From Clostridium tertium (lineage in GTDB: Bacteria > Bacillota > Clostridia > Clostridiales > Clostridiaceae), in assembly GCF_017873245.1 (NCBI RefSeq), contig NZ_JAGGJY010000005.1:62001-126000 (forward strand): a stretch of 64,000 nucleotides of DNA. Direction: 5' to 3'. Below are positions 9,922 to 18,728 of this stretch, in pieces; position 1 is the stretch's first letter, and each line of letters starts with the position of its first letter. Below the pieces are notes generated by a model, which did no database searches, was not told where the DNA came from, and was given only the letters and a program-made list of their open reading frames with translations. Both the position numbers and the translations under genes were made by a program.

Positions 9922-10701
9922 TTAGGATAATGCTACATCTAAAATCATCATAATTACAAATCCTATAGAAAATGCTATTGCACTAATATCAGAAAAATTA
10001 TCTTCTGCTGCCTCTGGTATTAATTCCTCTACTACAACAAAAATCATAGCTCCTGCTGCAAAAGAAAGTAGATATGGCATTATCGGTGTAATAACACTAG
10101 AAAATATTATTGTAATTACCGCCGCTATTGGTTCTACTATTCCAGATAAAGCTCCATAAATAAATGATTTATTTTTACTTAAGCCTTCGCTTTTAAGAGG
10201 CATTGATATTATTGCACCTTCTGGAAAGTTTTGAATTGCTATCCCTATAGAAAGAGCAATAGCTGAAGCAAGAGTTACTGCATTGGCCTCATTCATAACT
10301 GCTGCAAAAACAATTCCTATTGCCATTCCCTCCGGAATATTATGAATTACTACTGACAGTACAAGTTTTGTAGTTTTACTTAGTTTATATTTTTTTGTTC
10401 CTTCTTCCTTTTTACTATTGATATGCATATGCGGAACAATTTTGTCCAAAGAAAATAAAAATAAAATTCCTACAAGTACTCCAACTGCAGCTGGAATAAA
10501 TGATAATTTCCCCATATTTTGAGACATATCTATAGAAGGAATAATTAATGACCATACTGCTGCAGCCATCATAACTCCTGATGCAAATCCAAGAAGTATC
10601 TTATTAACCATTTTATTCATTTCTTTCTTCATTGCATAAACACAAGCAGCCCCTAGAGACGTACCTAAAAACGGTATTAAGATTCCAATTAAAATATTCA
10701 T
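9922..10701 (-). CDS. ZIP-family divalent metal transporter
   Basis: A 259-aa integral membrane protein of the ZupT/GufA type with eight predicted TM helices. The diagnostic metal-binding motifs are in TM4 (VIHNIPEGMAIGI) and TM5 (AIQNFPEGAIISMPL). A short His-containing cytoplasmic loop (HMHINSKKEEGTKK) lies between TM3 and TM4. Imports Zn, Fe or Mn; which one cannot be told from sequence. Start chosen at the ATG at 10701 because GGAGGAG ends 5 nt upstream; the in-frame extension to 10725 would cover that RBS. Confidence 0.9.
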   Translation of the reverse strand: MNILIGILIPFLGTSLGAACVYAMKKEMNKMVNKILLGFASGVMMAAAVWSLIIPSIDMSQNMGKLSFIPAAVGVLVGILFLFSLDKIVPHMHINSKKEEGTKKYKLSKTTKLVLSVVIHNIPEGMAIGIVFAAVMNEANAVTLASAIALSIGIAIQNFPEGAIISMPLKSEGLSKNKSFIYGALSGIVEPIAAVITIIFSSVITPIMPYLLSFAAGAMIFVVVEELIPEAAEDNFSDISAIAFSIGFVIMMILDVALS

Positions 10702-10736
10702 TCCCACTCCTCCTTTTATAAACACTATTTCATATA

Positions 10737-10985
10737 TTGATTAAATAACTTATAGCATCTTTCCTGAGTACTTTCTATCAAACTTGTTTTCCTATATAAA
10801 TAGAGCAATTGTTCCATCTTTAAAACCATCATCTACTCAATTTGAATCTGTAAAATCATTATTATTTATATTATTGATTTTATTTTCTGATTAATCCGAA
10901 GAAACTAAGTCTATTTTCTTATCATTAACATGTCCCTCTTTTTTTTAATTTATTACACTACTATAGCCACATATGAATAATCAAC
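10737..10985 (-). pseudogene. Decayed lipoprotein-like gene with several in-frame stops
   Basis: One minus-strand frame reads LFICGYSSVIN, stop, KKEGHVNDKKIDLVSSD, stop, then SENKINNINNNDFTDSN, stop, VDDGFKDGTIALFI, stop, ENKFDRKYSGKML, stop. The residue pattern is protein-like, with a possible lipobox Cys at 10969-10971. Most stops are TAA or TAG, one step from Gln codons. This looks like an old gene lost by point mutation, just upstream of the ZIP gene. The original function is not recognisable, and chance cannot be excluded in such AT-rich DNA. Confidence 0.35.
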
Positions 10986-11151
10986 ATATATCTAAAACAT
11001 GAATAATACTTTTAATAAACTTACTCTTAAACTTTTCCCCTGTATAATCGACTTTCTCCTAATCTTTATTATATCTAAGTATATTTTAACATATTTCTAC
11101 TTAATATATTCTATTTTAATTCCTATATTATTTATAAAACTAAAAGCAATA

Positions 11152-11200
11152 GTTAAAAGCTACTATTTTCTAATACCAATTAAAAATAGTAGCTTTTAAC
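11152..11200. repeat. Perfect 18-bp inverted repeat
   Basis: GTTAAAAGCTACTATTTT at 11152-11169 is perfectly repeated in inverse at 11183-11200 around a 13-nt loop. It may be a bidirectional terminator, but no complete gene ends into it from the left. The 11200-11325 stretch otherwise holds only the short hairpin at 11244. Confidence 0.6.
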
Positions 11201-11243
11201 AAATATATTATTCTAATTTGTTAAAATATCATATTTCTAAAAT

Positions 11244-11270
11244 GAGAGTCACGAAACGTGATACCCTTTT
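11244..11270 (+). repeat. Short hairpin repeat, copy 1
   Basis: GAGTCACG-AAA-CGTGAT..CCCTTTT. The stem TCACG/CGTGA and the flanks GAG and CCCTTTTAAA match a second hairpin at 53938-53968, whose stem reads TCGCG/CGCGA. Confidence 0.5.
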
Positions 11271-11325
11271 AAATAAAATTTTAAACAACATTTAATTCTT
11301 TTATTTTCTTATTCTTTTTTTATTA

Positions 11326-12609
11326 TTAACTGTTAATTGAGATTAATGCTTGTTCAAAATCTGCAATTATATCTCTTATATCCTCAATTCCAATTGAAAC
11401 TCTCATCAAATCAGGTGTTACTCCACTTGCTATTTGTTCTTCCTTTGATAATTGACTATGTGTAGTTGTTGCTGGATGTAAAAGACAGCTTCTAACATCT
11501 CCTAAAGTAACTACTAATGCCACTAATTTTAATGCTTTTGTAAATTTCTTTGCTGTTTCTATATCTCCTTTTATTCCAAAAGTTAATAATCCACTTCCTC
11601 CACCTTTTAAATATTTCTTTGCTTTATCATATTGTGAGCTTGTTTCAATATATGGATAATTAACCCACTTTATTTTAGGATGTTTTTCTAACCATTTTGC
11701 TAGTTCTAATGCATTTTGTGAATGTCTTTCCATTCTCAAATGAAGAGTTTCTAAACCTAAATTAGTTAAGTAAGCATTAAATGGACTTTGACATGCCCCA
11801 ATATCTCGTCCTAATGTAACTCTTAACTTTGTAATATATGCAGCATTTCCAAATGATTCTACATATTTTAATCCATGATAACTTGGATCTGGCAGCGTAA
11901 ATTCTTCAAAATCTCCATTTACCCAATCAAAATTTCCTCCATCAACTACTATTCCTCCAATGCTCTGTGCATGTCCATCTGCATATTTAGTAGTTGAATG
12001 TACCACTATATTTGCCCCATGTTCAAATGGATTACACAAATATGGAGTTCCTACAGTATTATCTACTATAAATGGAACCTTTAACTCCTTTGCAACCTCT
12101 GAGAACTTATCAAAATCTAATATATTTAATCCTGGATTACCAATTGTCTCTCCATATACTGCTTTAGTATTTTCATTTGCACATGAAAGAATTTCTTCCT
12201 TACTTGCTTCTGGATCAACAAAGGTTACATCTATCCCCATCTTTTTAAGATTAACTGTAAATAAATTAACTGTTCCACCATATAAAGAAGATGCTGATAT
12301 TATATGATCCCCAACCTTACATATATTTAATATTGAATATAATACGGCTGCTTGTCCTGATGCTGTAGCTACTGCCCCAACTCCCCCTTGAAGTCTTGCA
12401 AACTTATCTTCTAATGCACAAACTGTAGGATTAGATATTCTACTATACAAATGCCCCTCTGCTTCTAAGTTAAATAAATTTTCTAAGTGATCTGGATCAT
12501 CATACTTATAAGTTGCTGTTTGAAATATTGGTAATACCCTAGGTTCCCCAGCCTTTGGCGTATAACCTCCTTGAATACATATTGTCCCCTTTTCCCATTT
12601 TCCTTCCAT
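11326..12609 (-). CDS. metY: O-acetylhomoserine sulfhydrylase (homocysteine synthase)
   Basis: A 427-aa cytoplasmic PLP enzyme that makes homocysteine from O-acetylhomoserine and sulfide. Family marks include the N-terminus (GTICIQGGYTPKAGEPRVLP), SRISNPTV near residue 57, the PLP-lysine motif HSTTKYADGHAQSIGG, and the C-terminal LMRVSIGIEDIRDI. Length is normal for the family. A SAM-I riboswitch upstream confirms a methionine role. Homoserine dehydrogenase lies about 1 kb upstream on the same strand. Confidence 0.96.
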   Translation of the reverse strand: MEGKWEKGTICIQGGYTPKAGEPRVLPIFQTATYKYDDPDHLENLFNLEAEGHLYSRISNPTVCALEDKFARLQGGVGAVATASGQAAVLYSILNICKVGDHIISASSLYGGTVNLFTVNLKKMGIDVTFVDPEASKEEILSCANENTKAVYGETIGNPGLNILDFDKFSEVAKELKVPFIVDNTVGTPYLCNPFEHGANIVVHSTTKYADGHAQSIGGIVVDGGNFDWVNGDFEEFTLPDPSYHGLKYVESFGNAAYITKLRVTLGRDIGACQSPFNAYLTNLGLETLHLRMERHSQNALELAKWLEKHPKIKWVNYPYIETSSQYDKAKKYLKGGGSGLLTFGIKGDIETAKKFTKALKLVALVVTLGDVRSCLLHPATTTHSQLSKEEQIASGVTPDLMRVSIGIEDIRDIIADFEQALISINS

Positions 12610-12660
12610 ATTGAAAGCCCCCTTATTTAATATTATTGCTTATTGCTTTTCTATAAAATA

Positions 12661-12690
12661 AAAAAAGTTACTTCAAATTAAGAAGCAACC
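12661..12690 (-). terminator. SAM-I riboswitch terminator upstream of metY
   Basis: Minus-strand stem GTTGCTTC / GAAGTAAC (one mismatch) followed by TTTTTTT, between the SAM aptamer and the metY start. Confidence 0.85.
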
Positions 12691-12730
12691 TAAATATACT
12701 AAACTATTCACTAATAAACTCAATGAAATA

Positions 12731-12848
12731 CCTTATTTGCCAAGCATCAGCTTGCAGGATTTAGCACCACACTTATTTATAAAATAATTTTATATTTCGT
12801 AGGTTGCTAGGTTTCATAGGGCCAGTCCCTCCACCATTCTTAATAAAG
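12731..12848 (-). ncRNA. SAM-I (S-box) riboswitch aptamer
   Basis: Minus strand: AGGGACTGGCCCTATGAAAC, then CCTAGCAACC, and later GTGGTGCTAAATCCTGCA, the S-box conserved blocks. P1 can form between 12842-12848 (CTTTATT) and 12731-12737 (AATAAGG). High SAM should favour the downstream terminator and shut off metY. Confidence 0.96.
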
Positions 12849-12895
12849 TCTTTTTTATTTAATTATTATATATTATACACTATATCTTTAAATCT

Positions 12896-13480
12896 TCAAC
12901 CATTATTTGTATTTTTTAAGGCTCTAGTATTCGTGATTATATAATCTACTTTGATATCATGCACTTCTGATTCTATTTTATCAACTATTTGTAAATCATA
13001 TGCCAATGCTATCTTATTTTCTTTAGATTTTATATCTTTTAAATACCTATCGTAATATCCTCCTCCATACCCTATTCTGTTACATTCTTTATCAAAAACA
13101 ACTCCAGGTACTACTATTAAATCTATATTTTCTTTTTCAATATAATTAGAGTCATCTATTGGTTCTAAGATACCCATTGAATTTTTCTTTAGCTCATCAA
13201 TAGAATTTAATTTTATTGCCTTCATTAATTTATCATTTTTATATACTTTTGGAATAAAAACATTCTTTTTATCCTTAAAGGCCTTTTCTATTATATTTCT
13301 TGTATTTATCTCATTACTAAAGCTTATGTAAATAAATATATTAATAGCTCTTTTATATAAATCTGTATTTATTAACTCATTAAATATTTTATTATCCATT
13401 AATTCTTTTTCGTTGTTATTTAGTGAATCTCTTATTTCTAATATTTTATTTCTTAAAACTTTCTTTTCTTCTTTATTCAT
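12896..13480 (-). CDS. 5-formyltetrahydrofolate cyclo-ligase
   Basis: A 194-aa YgfA/MTHFS-family enzyme that converts 5-formyl-THF to methenyl-THF using ATP. Visible motifs: the basic N-terminus KKVLRNKILEIRDSL, FIPKVY, MGILEP, DLIVVPGVVFDKECNRIGYGGGYYDRYL (the substrate/ATP loop) and a C-terminal VDYIIT. An in-frame ATG at 13492 directly abuts the GGA of the likely RBS, so the ATG at 13480 is preferred, though its spacing (12 nt) is long. It is 35 nt downstream of homoserine dehydrogenase, probably co-transcribed. Confidence 0.93.
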   Translation of the reverse strand: MNKEEKKVLRNKILEIRDSLNNNEKELMDNKIFNELINTDLYKRAINIFIYISFSNEINTRNIIEKAFKDKKNVFIPKVYKNDKLMKAIKLNSIDELKKNSMGILEPIDDSNYIEKENIDLIVVPGVVFDKECNRIGYGGGYYDRYLKDIKSKENKIALAYDLQIVDKIESEVHDIKVDYIITNTRALKNTNNG

Positions 13481-13515
13481 AATTTTTTTCATTCCTTTAT
13501 TTTTTCACTTTTTAA

Positions 13516-14532
13516 TTATTTTTCTTTGCAAAATATATTTATTATATCTCTTAATATTGCTGCAGCTGCATTTATAGTTCCTGATGCACCGCCTATTACA
13601 CTAATGTCTCCTAAAGTATCCGTACTATAAAGCACACCTTTATTTTTACCATCTACAAAATATAAAGGATGACTTTTATCTATTACCTCAGGTTTTACAT
13701 ATGCTTTGATTTGTTCGCCTTCTTTATATATTCTTCCTATTAATTTAATTTTATTGCCATTCTTTTTTTCATTTATTATTAAACTTTTATATAATAAATT
13801 TATTCCTTGTATCTTAATATCATCGATAGTTAAACTAGAATTCATAATAACATTAGCTAGTATTAAAATTTTTGATGCAGTATCATATCCTTCTACATCT
13901 AGATTATAATTTGCTTCTGCTATTCCTAAACTTATAGCTTTGTTTAATGCTTCGTCATAATCAACTTCATTTTCATACATTTCAGTTAAAATATAATTAC
14001 TCGTTCCATTTAATATACCTTCAATTGACAATACATCTGATCCTGCTATATCAAAAGTTCCAACATTTATAGATGGAAGTGCCCCTCCTGTTGTGCACCC
14101 TATCCCAAGCTTTACATTATTTTTATCAGCTAACTTTTTTAAGTTATTATATTGCAGCAATATTGGCCCCTTATTTCCTGTTACCACATTAATAGAATTC
14201 TCTAAAGCTAGCTTTATATGAGTTAAACCTGGTTCTCCTGTTTCTATATTAGTATTTGTTAATTCCACAAGCATATCTATATCATTATTTTTTACTATCG
14301 TATTTATATTTATGTCTTCCTTAAATTGTAGACTTTCTATATTTAAATTAAAATCATTACTTATAATTTCTTCTAAGTTTATTCCTAAATTATTATATAT
14401 TCCACCATTACTTTTTATTATATATTTAACCCTTATATAAATTCCTAGATTATATAAATATTCACTTTTATCCCCTAGTAGTTTTATTAAAGCTTTACTA
14501 ACCCCTCCAAATCCTATTATACCTATATTCAT
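13516..14532 (-). CDS. Homoserine dehydrogenase, short form without ACT domain
   Basis: 338 aa. NAD(P)-binding GIIGFGGVSKALIKLL at the N-terminus; ELTNTNIETGEP and VTGNKGPILLQ in the core; LNGTSNYILTEM and AEANYNLDVEGYDTASK form the substrate region. It reduces aspartate semialdehyde to homoserine for Met/Thr synthesis. The protein ends right after the catalytic domain, lacking the C-terminal ACT regulatory domain of the roughly 430-aa form, so Thr feedback through ACT is absent. The ATG at 14532 is chosen because GGGGGC lies 7 nt upstream; the frame opens 12 codons earlier. Confidence 0.9.
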   Translation of the reverse strand: MNIGIIGFGGVSKALIKLLGDKSEYLYNLGIYIRVKYIIKSNGGIYNNLGINLEEIISNDFNLNIESLQFKEDININTIVKNNDIDMLVELTNTNIETGEPGLTHIKLALENSINVVTGNKGPILLQYNNLKKLADKNNVKLGIGCTTGGALPSINVGTFDIAGSDVLSIEGILNGTSNYILTEMYENEVDYDEALNKAISLGIAEANYNLDVEGYDTASKILILANVIMNSSLTIDDIKIQGINLLYKSLIINEKKNGNKIKLIGRIYKEGEQIKAYVKPEVIDKSHPLYFVDGKNKGVLYSTDTLGDISVIGGASGTINAAAAILRDIINIFCKEK

Positions 14533-14585
14533 AATACATGCCCCCTTTATATTATTATAATATATCATTTCCTTTACACAAAATA

Positions 14586-14611
14586 AAAGGTGCCTTCATC
14601 TAAGGCACCTT
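14586..14611 (-). terminator. Terminator of the metallophosphoesterase gene
   Basis: AAGGTGCC / GGCACCTT stem followed on the minus strand by TTTATTTT, just after the stop at 14614. Confidence 0.85.
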
Positions 14612-14613
14612 CA

Positions 14614-15549
14614 TTAATTAGAAACTTCTGTACTAAATATCCATTTTTTATCTTTTATATTTCTACCTTTGATAGTAACATTATTATCATTCGCCTCAAT
14701 ATAAACACCCTTAATATAATCTGATTCTCTTTTATAACCTTTTTCTTCATTTGAATCAGGTATAATAGTGTAATGAACAGATCCTGTATTGACTATTGTA
14801 AATGGTTTATTTAAAACTACACTACTTTCATTCAAATCCCTATGAGTATGTGATGAAAACATAATTACTTCTGGGTATTGCTCTAATATATTCTTTATTT
14901 CTTCACTTTGCTTTGATCCAACCCATGGATTATCTCCATAATCTAAATGCTGATGTAAAAATACAAATATCGGTTTACCTTTTTGATAATTCTCAGCTAA
15001 CTTTTCTTTAAACCATTCTAATTGTTCATCAGAAATAAATGCTGTAACTGAATTTATAGTTTCAGAATTACCATCTTCAGATCCTAATGATATAAAATGA
15101 TATCCTTTTATCCATTTATCATGATATACTTTTTCTTCTCCTGAAAACTCAAGGTACTTATTTATAAAGTTTTGAACTTGATCCTTAGAATTTTTTTCAA
15201 TATTATAGTCAAAAAACTCATGATTGCCTATATTTCTTATAATTGTTTGTGGTAGTAAATCCTTGTTTTTATTTAAAGTTTTTTGTACTGAATCATATTG
15301 CTCATCTAATCCTTGATCCACAACATCACCATTTAATACTAATGCATCCATATTAGGATTTATTGTATGTAGATCTTTAATAGCCTCTTCAAAATGATCA
15401 ATATTTTCATGAACATCTCCTAATACAGCAAAAGAAAGATTTTCATTTGATTTCGCTTCTACTGTTGTAGTATTAGGCTTAAACTCAGTTGATATTACTC
15501 CTAATAGAACTAATGTGATTATAATAATAATTAATTTGAATTTTTTTAT
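14614..15549 (-). CDS. Exported calcineurin-type metallophosphoesterase with non-canonical or lost start codon
   Basis: All five metallophosphatase motifs are in one frame: VLGDVH, LNGDVVDQG, NIGNHEF, FLHQHLDYG and SSHTHRD. The first standard start codon (ATG at 15349-15351) falls after the GDVH motif, so a protein from there would lack metal ligands. The open frame continues upstream through a typical signal sequence (IKIKKFKLIIIITLVLLGV) to a strong RBS, GAGGAGGGG at 15556-15564. There the start position holds ATA (15547-15549) or ATT (15553-15555), and an in-frame stop lies at 15568-15570. Either a rare start codon is used or an ATG was mutated to ATA. Substrate unknown. Confidence 0.75.
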   Translation of the reverse strand: MKKFKLIIIIITLVLLGVISTEFKPNTTTVEAKSNENLSFAVLGDVHENIDHFEEAIKDLHTINPNMDALVLNGDVVDQGLDEQYDSVQKTLNKNKDLLPQTIIRNIGNHEFFDYNIEKNSKDQVQNFINKYLEFSGEEKVYHDKWIKGYHFISLGSEDGNSETINSVTAFISDEQLEWFKEKLAENYQKGKPIFVFLHQHLDYGDNPWVGSKQSEEIKNILEQYPEVIMFSSHTHRDLNESSVVLNKPFTIVNTGSVHYTIIPDSNEEKGYKRESDYIKGVYIEANDNNVTIKGRNIKDKKWIFSTEVSN

Positions 15550-15806
15550 TTTAATCCCCTCCTCACTTTAAATCCACATAAAAAATTATTAATTAAATCT
15601 ATTTTTTTCAGAAACTTTTATAATATTCATTTTTTACATGTCAACTCTTTTATAATTTAAAAAATTCAAAATCTAAATTTATTTATCCCCAAATCTACAT
15701 AATTATTTTTTTCTATAACCTCTAACCATTAAATTAAATACACTTTTAAACATTATAATAGTACTTAAATTTTCTAATTATTTCTATTTTAATTACTATT
15801 ATAAAT

Positions 15807-15847
15807 AAAAAAATCGTTAATTCTTACAATGAATTAACGATTTTTTT
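15807..15847 (-). terminator. Terminator of the glucose-type PTS gene
   Basis: AAAATCGTTAATTC / GAATTAACGATTTT perfect stem with T runs at both ends. The 15568-15806 stretch upstream shows nothing gene-like. Confidence 0.85.
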
Positions 15848-15879
15848 ATTTATTTAACAACTATATACGTTATTAAATA

Positions 15880-17577
15880 TTAATCTATATCTAAAATGTT
15901 TTTAATTTCATTCTTGTATGCATCTGCTTTAGCACCAAAGATGGCTTGAATTCCGTTACCAACTTCAACTACACCAGCTGCACCTAAAGATTTTAATTGA
16001 TCTTTATTTACGTTTGCTTTATCTTTAACTTCAACTCTTAATCTTGTTATGCAAGCATCAACGCTAACTATATTTTCTTCTCCACCTAAAGCTGCTAAAA
16101 CTGCTGGAGCTTTTTCAACTATTTCGCTGTTTTTTCCAGCTTTCTTATTACCAGACTTTTCATTAATGTCAGCTTGAGGAATACCTGCTTTTTCTTGATA
16201 ATCAGATTTTGAATAAAGTTTAACTTCTTCTTCGCTTTCATCTCTACCTGGAGTCTTTAAATTGAATTTCTTAATTAAGAATAAGAATAAGAAGTAGTAA
16301 ACTACCGCATAAACTATACCAACTAAGACTAATCTTAACCAGTTAGTAGGAACTCCTGCTCCCGCTGGTAATAAACCGAATAATGTAAAGTCTATTAATC
16401 CACCTGAGAATGTCATACCAATAAATACATTAAGTATATCCATTAACATAAATGATAAACCTGCTAATACACAGTGAACTCCATATAATACTGGTGCAAC
16501 GAATAAGAATGTAAATTCGATTGGTTCAGTTATACCAGTAAGCAATGCTGTAACTGCAGCTGATGCTAATAATGATCCAACAGCTTTCTTCTTGCTTGGA
16601 GCTGCTGTCTTATACATAGCTAAAGCTGCTGCTGGAAGACCAAACATCATGAATGGGAATTTACCAGCCATAAATCTTGTAGTACCTGCAACTACTGTAG
16701 CCATATCTGCTGATGAAGCTCCAACTAAGCTACTCATGCTTGATAATTGAGCAAAGTAAGCTGTGTTAGCTCCTGCAACTGTTTGCCATGCTCCATCTAC
16801 TAATATTTGTCCTTCAACAAATGATCCATACCAGAACGGTGTATAGAATACGTGGTGTAATCCAAATGGAATTAATGCTCTTTCAATAACTCCATAGAAG
16901 AATGTTCCTATAGCACCTGCATTTCTAACTAATTCTGAAAGTACTCCTATACCATTTTGAACTACCGGCCAGATAAATGCTAATAAAGCACCAACTATTG
17001 CCATAGCTAAAGAAGTTACTATTGGCACAAATCTTGATCCTGAGAAGAATCCAATAACTTGTGGTAATTGTATTGTATGATATTTATTGTGTAATATTGC
17101 TGTAACTATACCTGTGATAATACCACCGAAAACTGACATATTTAATGTAAATATACCTAAGTTAGTAGTAACATAAGTACCATATTCACCAACTGCATCT
17201 GGAGTAACAACTCCTAATTGAGTTAATCCTAATGCTAACATTGAAGATATAACTTGGTTCATAACTATGAAACCAAATATTGAAGCTAAACCTGCAGTTC
17301 CTTTATCTTTTTTAGCAAGTCCAACTGCAACACCTACTGCAAATAGTAATGGTAGGTTTCCAAATATAATATCTCCTACGTTTTTCATTATTGTTAATAT
17401 TGCTGTAACTACAGGAATATTAACAAATGCTATTAATGGTTGATACACTGCTGGTGGGTTAGATAACCCTGATATACCTAGTAATGCACCACCAACACCT
17501 AGTAAAATACCTGCTATTGGTAAAGCTGCTATTGGAAGCATGATAGCTTTACCGATTCTTTGTAATTGTTGTAGCAT
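15880..17577 (-). CDS. PTS glucose/maltose-type permease, IICB
   Basis: 565 aa. The IIC membrane domain ([23 protein letters not shown] at the N-terminus) contains [19 protein letters not shown], typical of the glucose/maltose/GlcNAc superfamily, and [14 protein letters not shown] linker leads to the IIB domain with phosphocysteine C509 in [11 protein letters not shown]. No IIA domain, so phosphate must come from a separate IIA-Glc. It phosphorylates the sugar during uptake across the cytoplasmic membrane. The RAT site and terminator in its leader imply BglG/GlcT-type antitermination. The exact sugar (glucose versus maltose) is not decided by sequence alone. RBS AAGGAGG. Confidence 0.9.
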   Translation of the reverse strand: MLQQLQRIGKAIMLPIAALPIAGILLGVGGALLGISGLSNPPAVYQPLIAFVNIPVVTAILTIMKNVGDIIFGNLPLLFAVGVAVGLAKKDKGTAGLASIFGFIVMNQVISSMLALGLTQLGVVTPDAVGEYGTYVTTNLGIFTLNMSVFGGIITGIVTAILHNKYHTIQLPQVIGFFSGSRFVPIVTSLAMAIVGALLAFIWPVVQNGIGVLSELVRNAGAIGTFFYGVIERALIPFGLHHVFYTPFWYGSFVEGQILVDGAWQTVAGANTAYFAQLSSMSSLVGASSADMATVVAGTTRFMAGKFPFMMFGLPAAALAMYKTAAPSKKKAVGSLLASAAVTALLTGITEPIEFTFLFVAPVLYGVHCVLAGLSFMLMDILNVFIGMTFSGGLIDFTLFGLLPAGAGVPTNWLRLVLVGIVYAVVYYFLFLFLIKKFNLKTPGRDESEEEVKLYSKSDYQEKAGIPQADINEKSGNKKAGKNSEIVEKAPAVLAALGGEENIVSVDACITRLRVEVKDKANVNKDQLKSLGAAGVVEVGNGIQAIFGAKADAYKNEIKNILDID

Positions 17578-17714
17578 CTTATAATTCCTCCTTAAAAATA
17601 CTTATATAATAAAAAATAAATTACTACAGTAGTATGTGCTACTATGGGTTTATTATCTCCTTTTTATACAATAGTTATTAAAGTTTTTTAAATGTATTTT
17701 AAAAAAATAAAAAA

Positions 17715-17762
17715 AGGACCAAAACTTATAGATATAGCTATATCTATAATATTTTTAGTCCT
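17715..17762 (-). terminator. Conditional terminator in the PTS leader
   Basis: AGGACTAAAAA... pairs with ...TTTTGGTCCT around a second self-complementary segment (ATAGATATAGCTATATCTAT), followed by TTTTTTTATT on the minus strand. Confidence 0.85.
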
Positions 17763-17790
17763 TGCCTGCATAACCAGTAACACACTACGT
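17761..17790 (-). promoter_or_regulatory. RAT (ribonucleic antiterminator) site for a BglG/GlcT-type protein
   Basis: The minus strand reads GTGTGTTACTGGTTATGCAGGCAAG, matching the RAT pattern TGTTACT...GCAGGCA, and overlaps the foot of the terminator at 17715-17762. A phospho-regulated antiterminator bound here would prevent the terminator from forming. No LicT/GlcT gene is in the window. Confidence 0.85.
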
Positions 17791-17846
17791 ATTTAATTAT
17801 GTGATTATAATATCATATCACTTTTTAAATGTAAATGATTTTTTTA

Positions 17847-17936
17847 TTATTTTACTATTTTATTTTTTTCCATCAATTTATTTATCATATTATTGAGTAA
17901 CTTATATTGATTCAAATCTTTAGTTTTTTTATTCAT
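17847..17936 (-). CDS. Possible 29-aa small protein
   Basis: MNKKTKDLNQYKLLNNMINK... is a Lys/Asn-rich short peptide with an AGGGAG-type RBS about 8 nt before the ATG. It sits upstream of the PTS leader on the same strand. No family recognised and such short frames arise by chance; the RBS is the only support. Confidence 0.3.
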   Translation of the reverse strand: MNKKTKDLNQYKLLNNMINKLMEKNKIVK

Positions 17937-18227
17937 AAAACCAACTCCCTGTTACTTTATTATTATATATATTCTAAATAAAATTTACTAATTTTATTAT
18001 AATTGATATTTTTTTCTTTTGGTTAATTAAACCTTGTAATCATTTACTATTTATAAAAATCTTATTATTTCTTACTATTTCTTTTAAATATAAATTTTTT
18101 CAAACTATTGCTAACTATATAATATACGTTTATGACAATAAAATAATTCCTATTTATTTAAAATTAAATTTTCTTTAAATGTTTAAACTTTCGTAAACCT
18201 GGACATAAATTAAACGAGGTGATATTT

Positions 18228-18332
18228 TTGGAAAATAATACTAGTAAAGTAAGTACTTTAAGAATAGATTTGTCAATTATTTTATTATTAACTTCCTTTT
18301 TATTTTTTTTAGTATACTGTGTTAGCTTATAA
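18228..18332 (+). CDS. Small single-pass membrane protein, TTG start
   Basis: 34 aa: a polar N-terminus (MENNTSKVSTLRIDL) then one hydrophobic helix (SIILLLTSFLFFLVYCVSL). The TTG start follows GAGGTG by 5 nt, and a strong terminator lies at 18351-18392, so the unit has its own expression signals. Family unknown. The rest of 17940-18727 holds only these signals and AT-rich sequence. Confidence 0.5.
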   Translation: MENNTSKVSTLRIDLSIILLLTSFLFFLVYCVSL

Positions 18333-18350
18333 TTAAATTTTATAAATACG

Positions 18351-18392
18351 CAAAAAGTATGAATAGATTTCCAAAGTCTACATACTTTTTTA
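18351..18392 (+). terminator. Terminator after the 34-aa gene
   Basis: AAAAAGTATG..TAGA / TCTA.ATACTTTTTT with 9-nt loop and T tail. Confidence 0.8.
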
Positions 18393-18636
18393 TTATCAAT
18401 TAACAGTAAAATAAAGTCATTATTATCTTAAACTTATAAATAGTTCACACTTTTTTAAATTTTATTGAAAATAAATACCTTTCTAACTATCCAATCTTTA
18501 TAATAATTCTACTTATACTTTAGTATTACCCCTATTTTACTTATAACTAATCTCTAAATAATCAATTAACACTTTGTTAACATTTATAACTTTCATTATA
18601 TATCTATCAATTTTATAGCACCTTTTACTATAAATT

Positions 18637-18679
18637 ATCAGATTTTTCTATGGATTTTATACAAATCTGATTGTATAAT
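18637..18679 (+). promoter_or_regulatory. Putative promoter/operator of the pyroglutamate operon
   Basis: A perfect 9-bp inverted repeat ATCAGATTT (18637-18645) / AAATCTGAT (18663-18671) ends just before a consensus -10 TATAAT at 18674-18679, covering the -35 area. This is the layout of a repressor site. The cognate regulator is unknown. Confidence 0.45.
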
Positions 18680-18728
18680 TATAAAAAAATGATTAATTTA
18701 CTACAAATTTCGAAAGGATTCGATAAAT

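Noticed and set aside
10999-11199. 66-aa hydrophobic plus-strand frame
   Set aside because: No RBS, its end is made by the perfect inverted repeat, and the composition is that of random AT-rich sequence.
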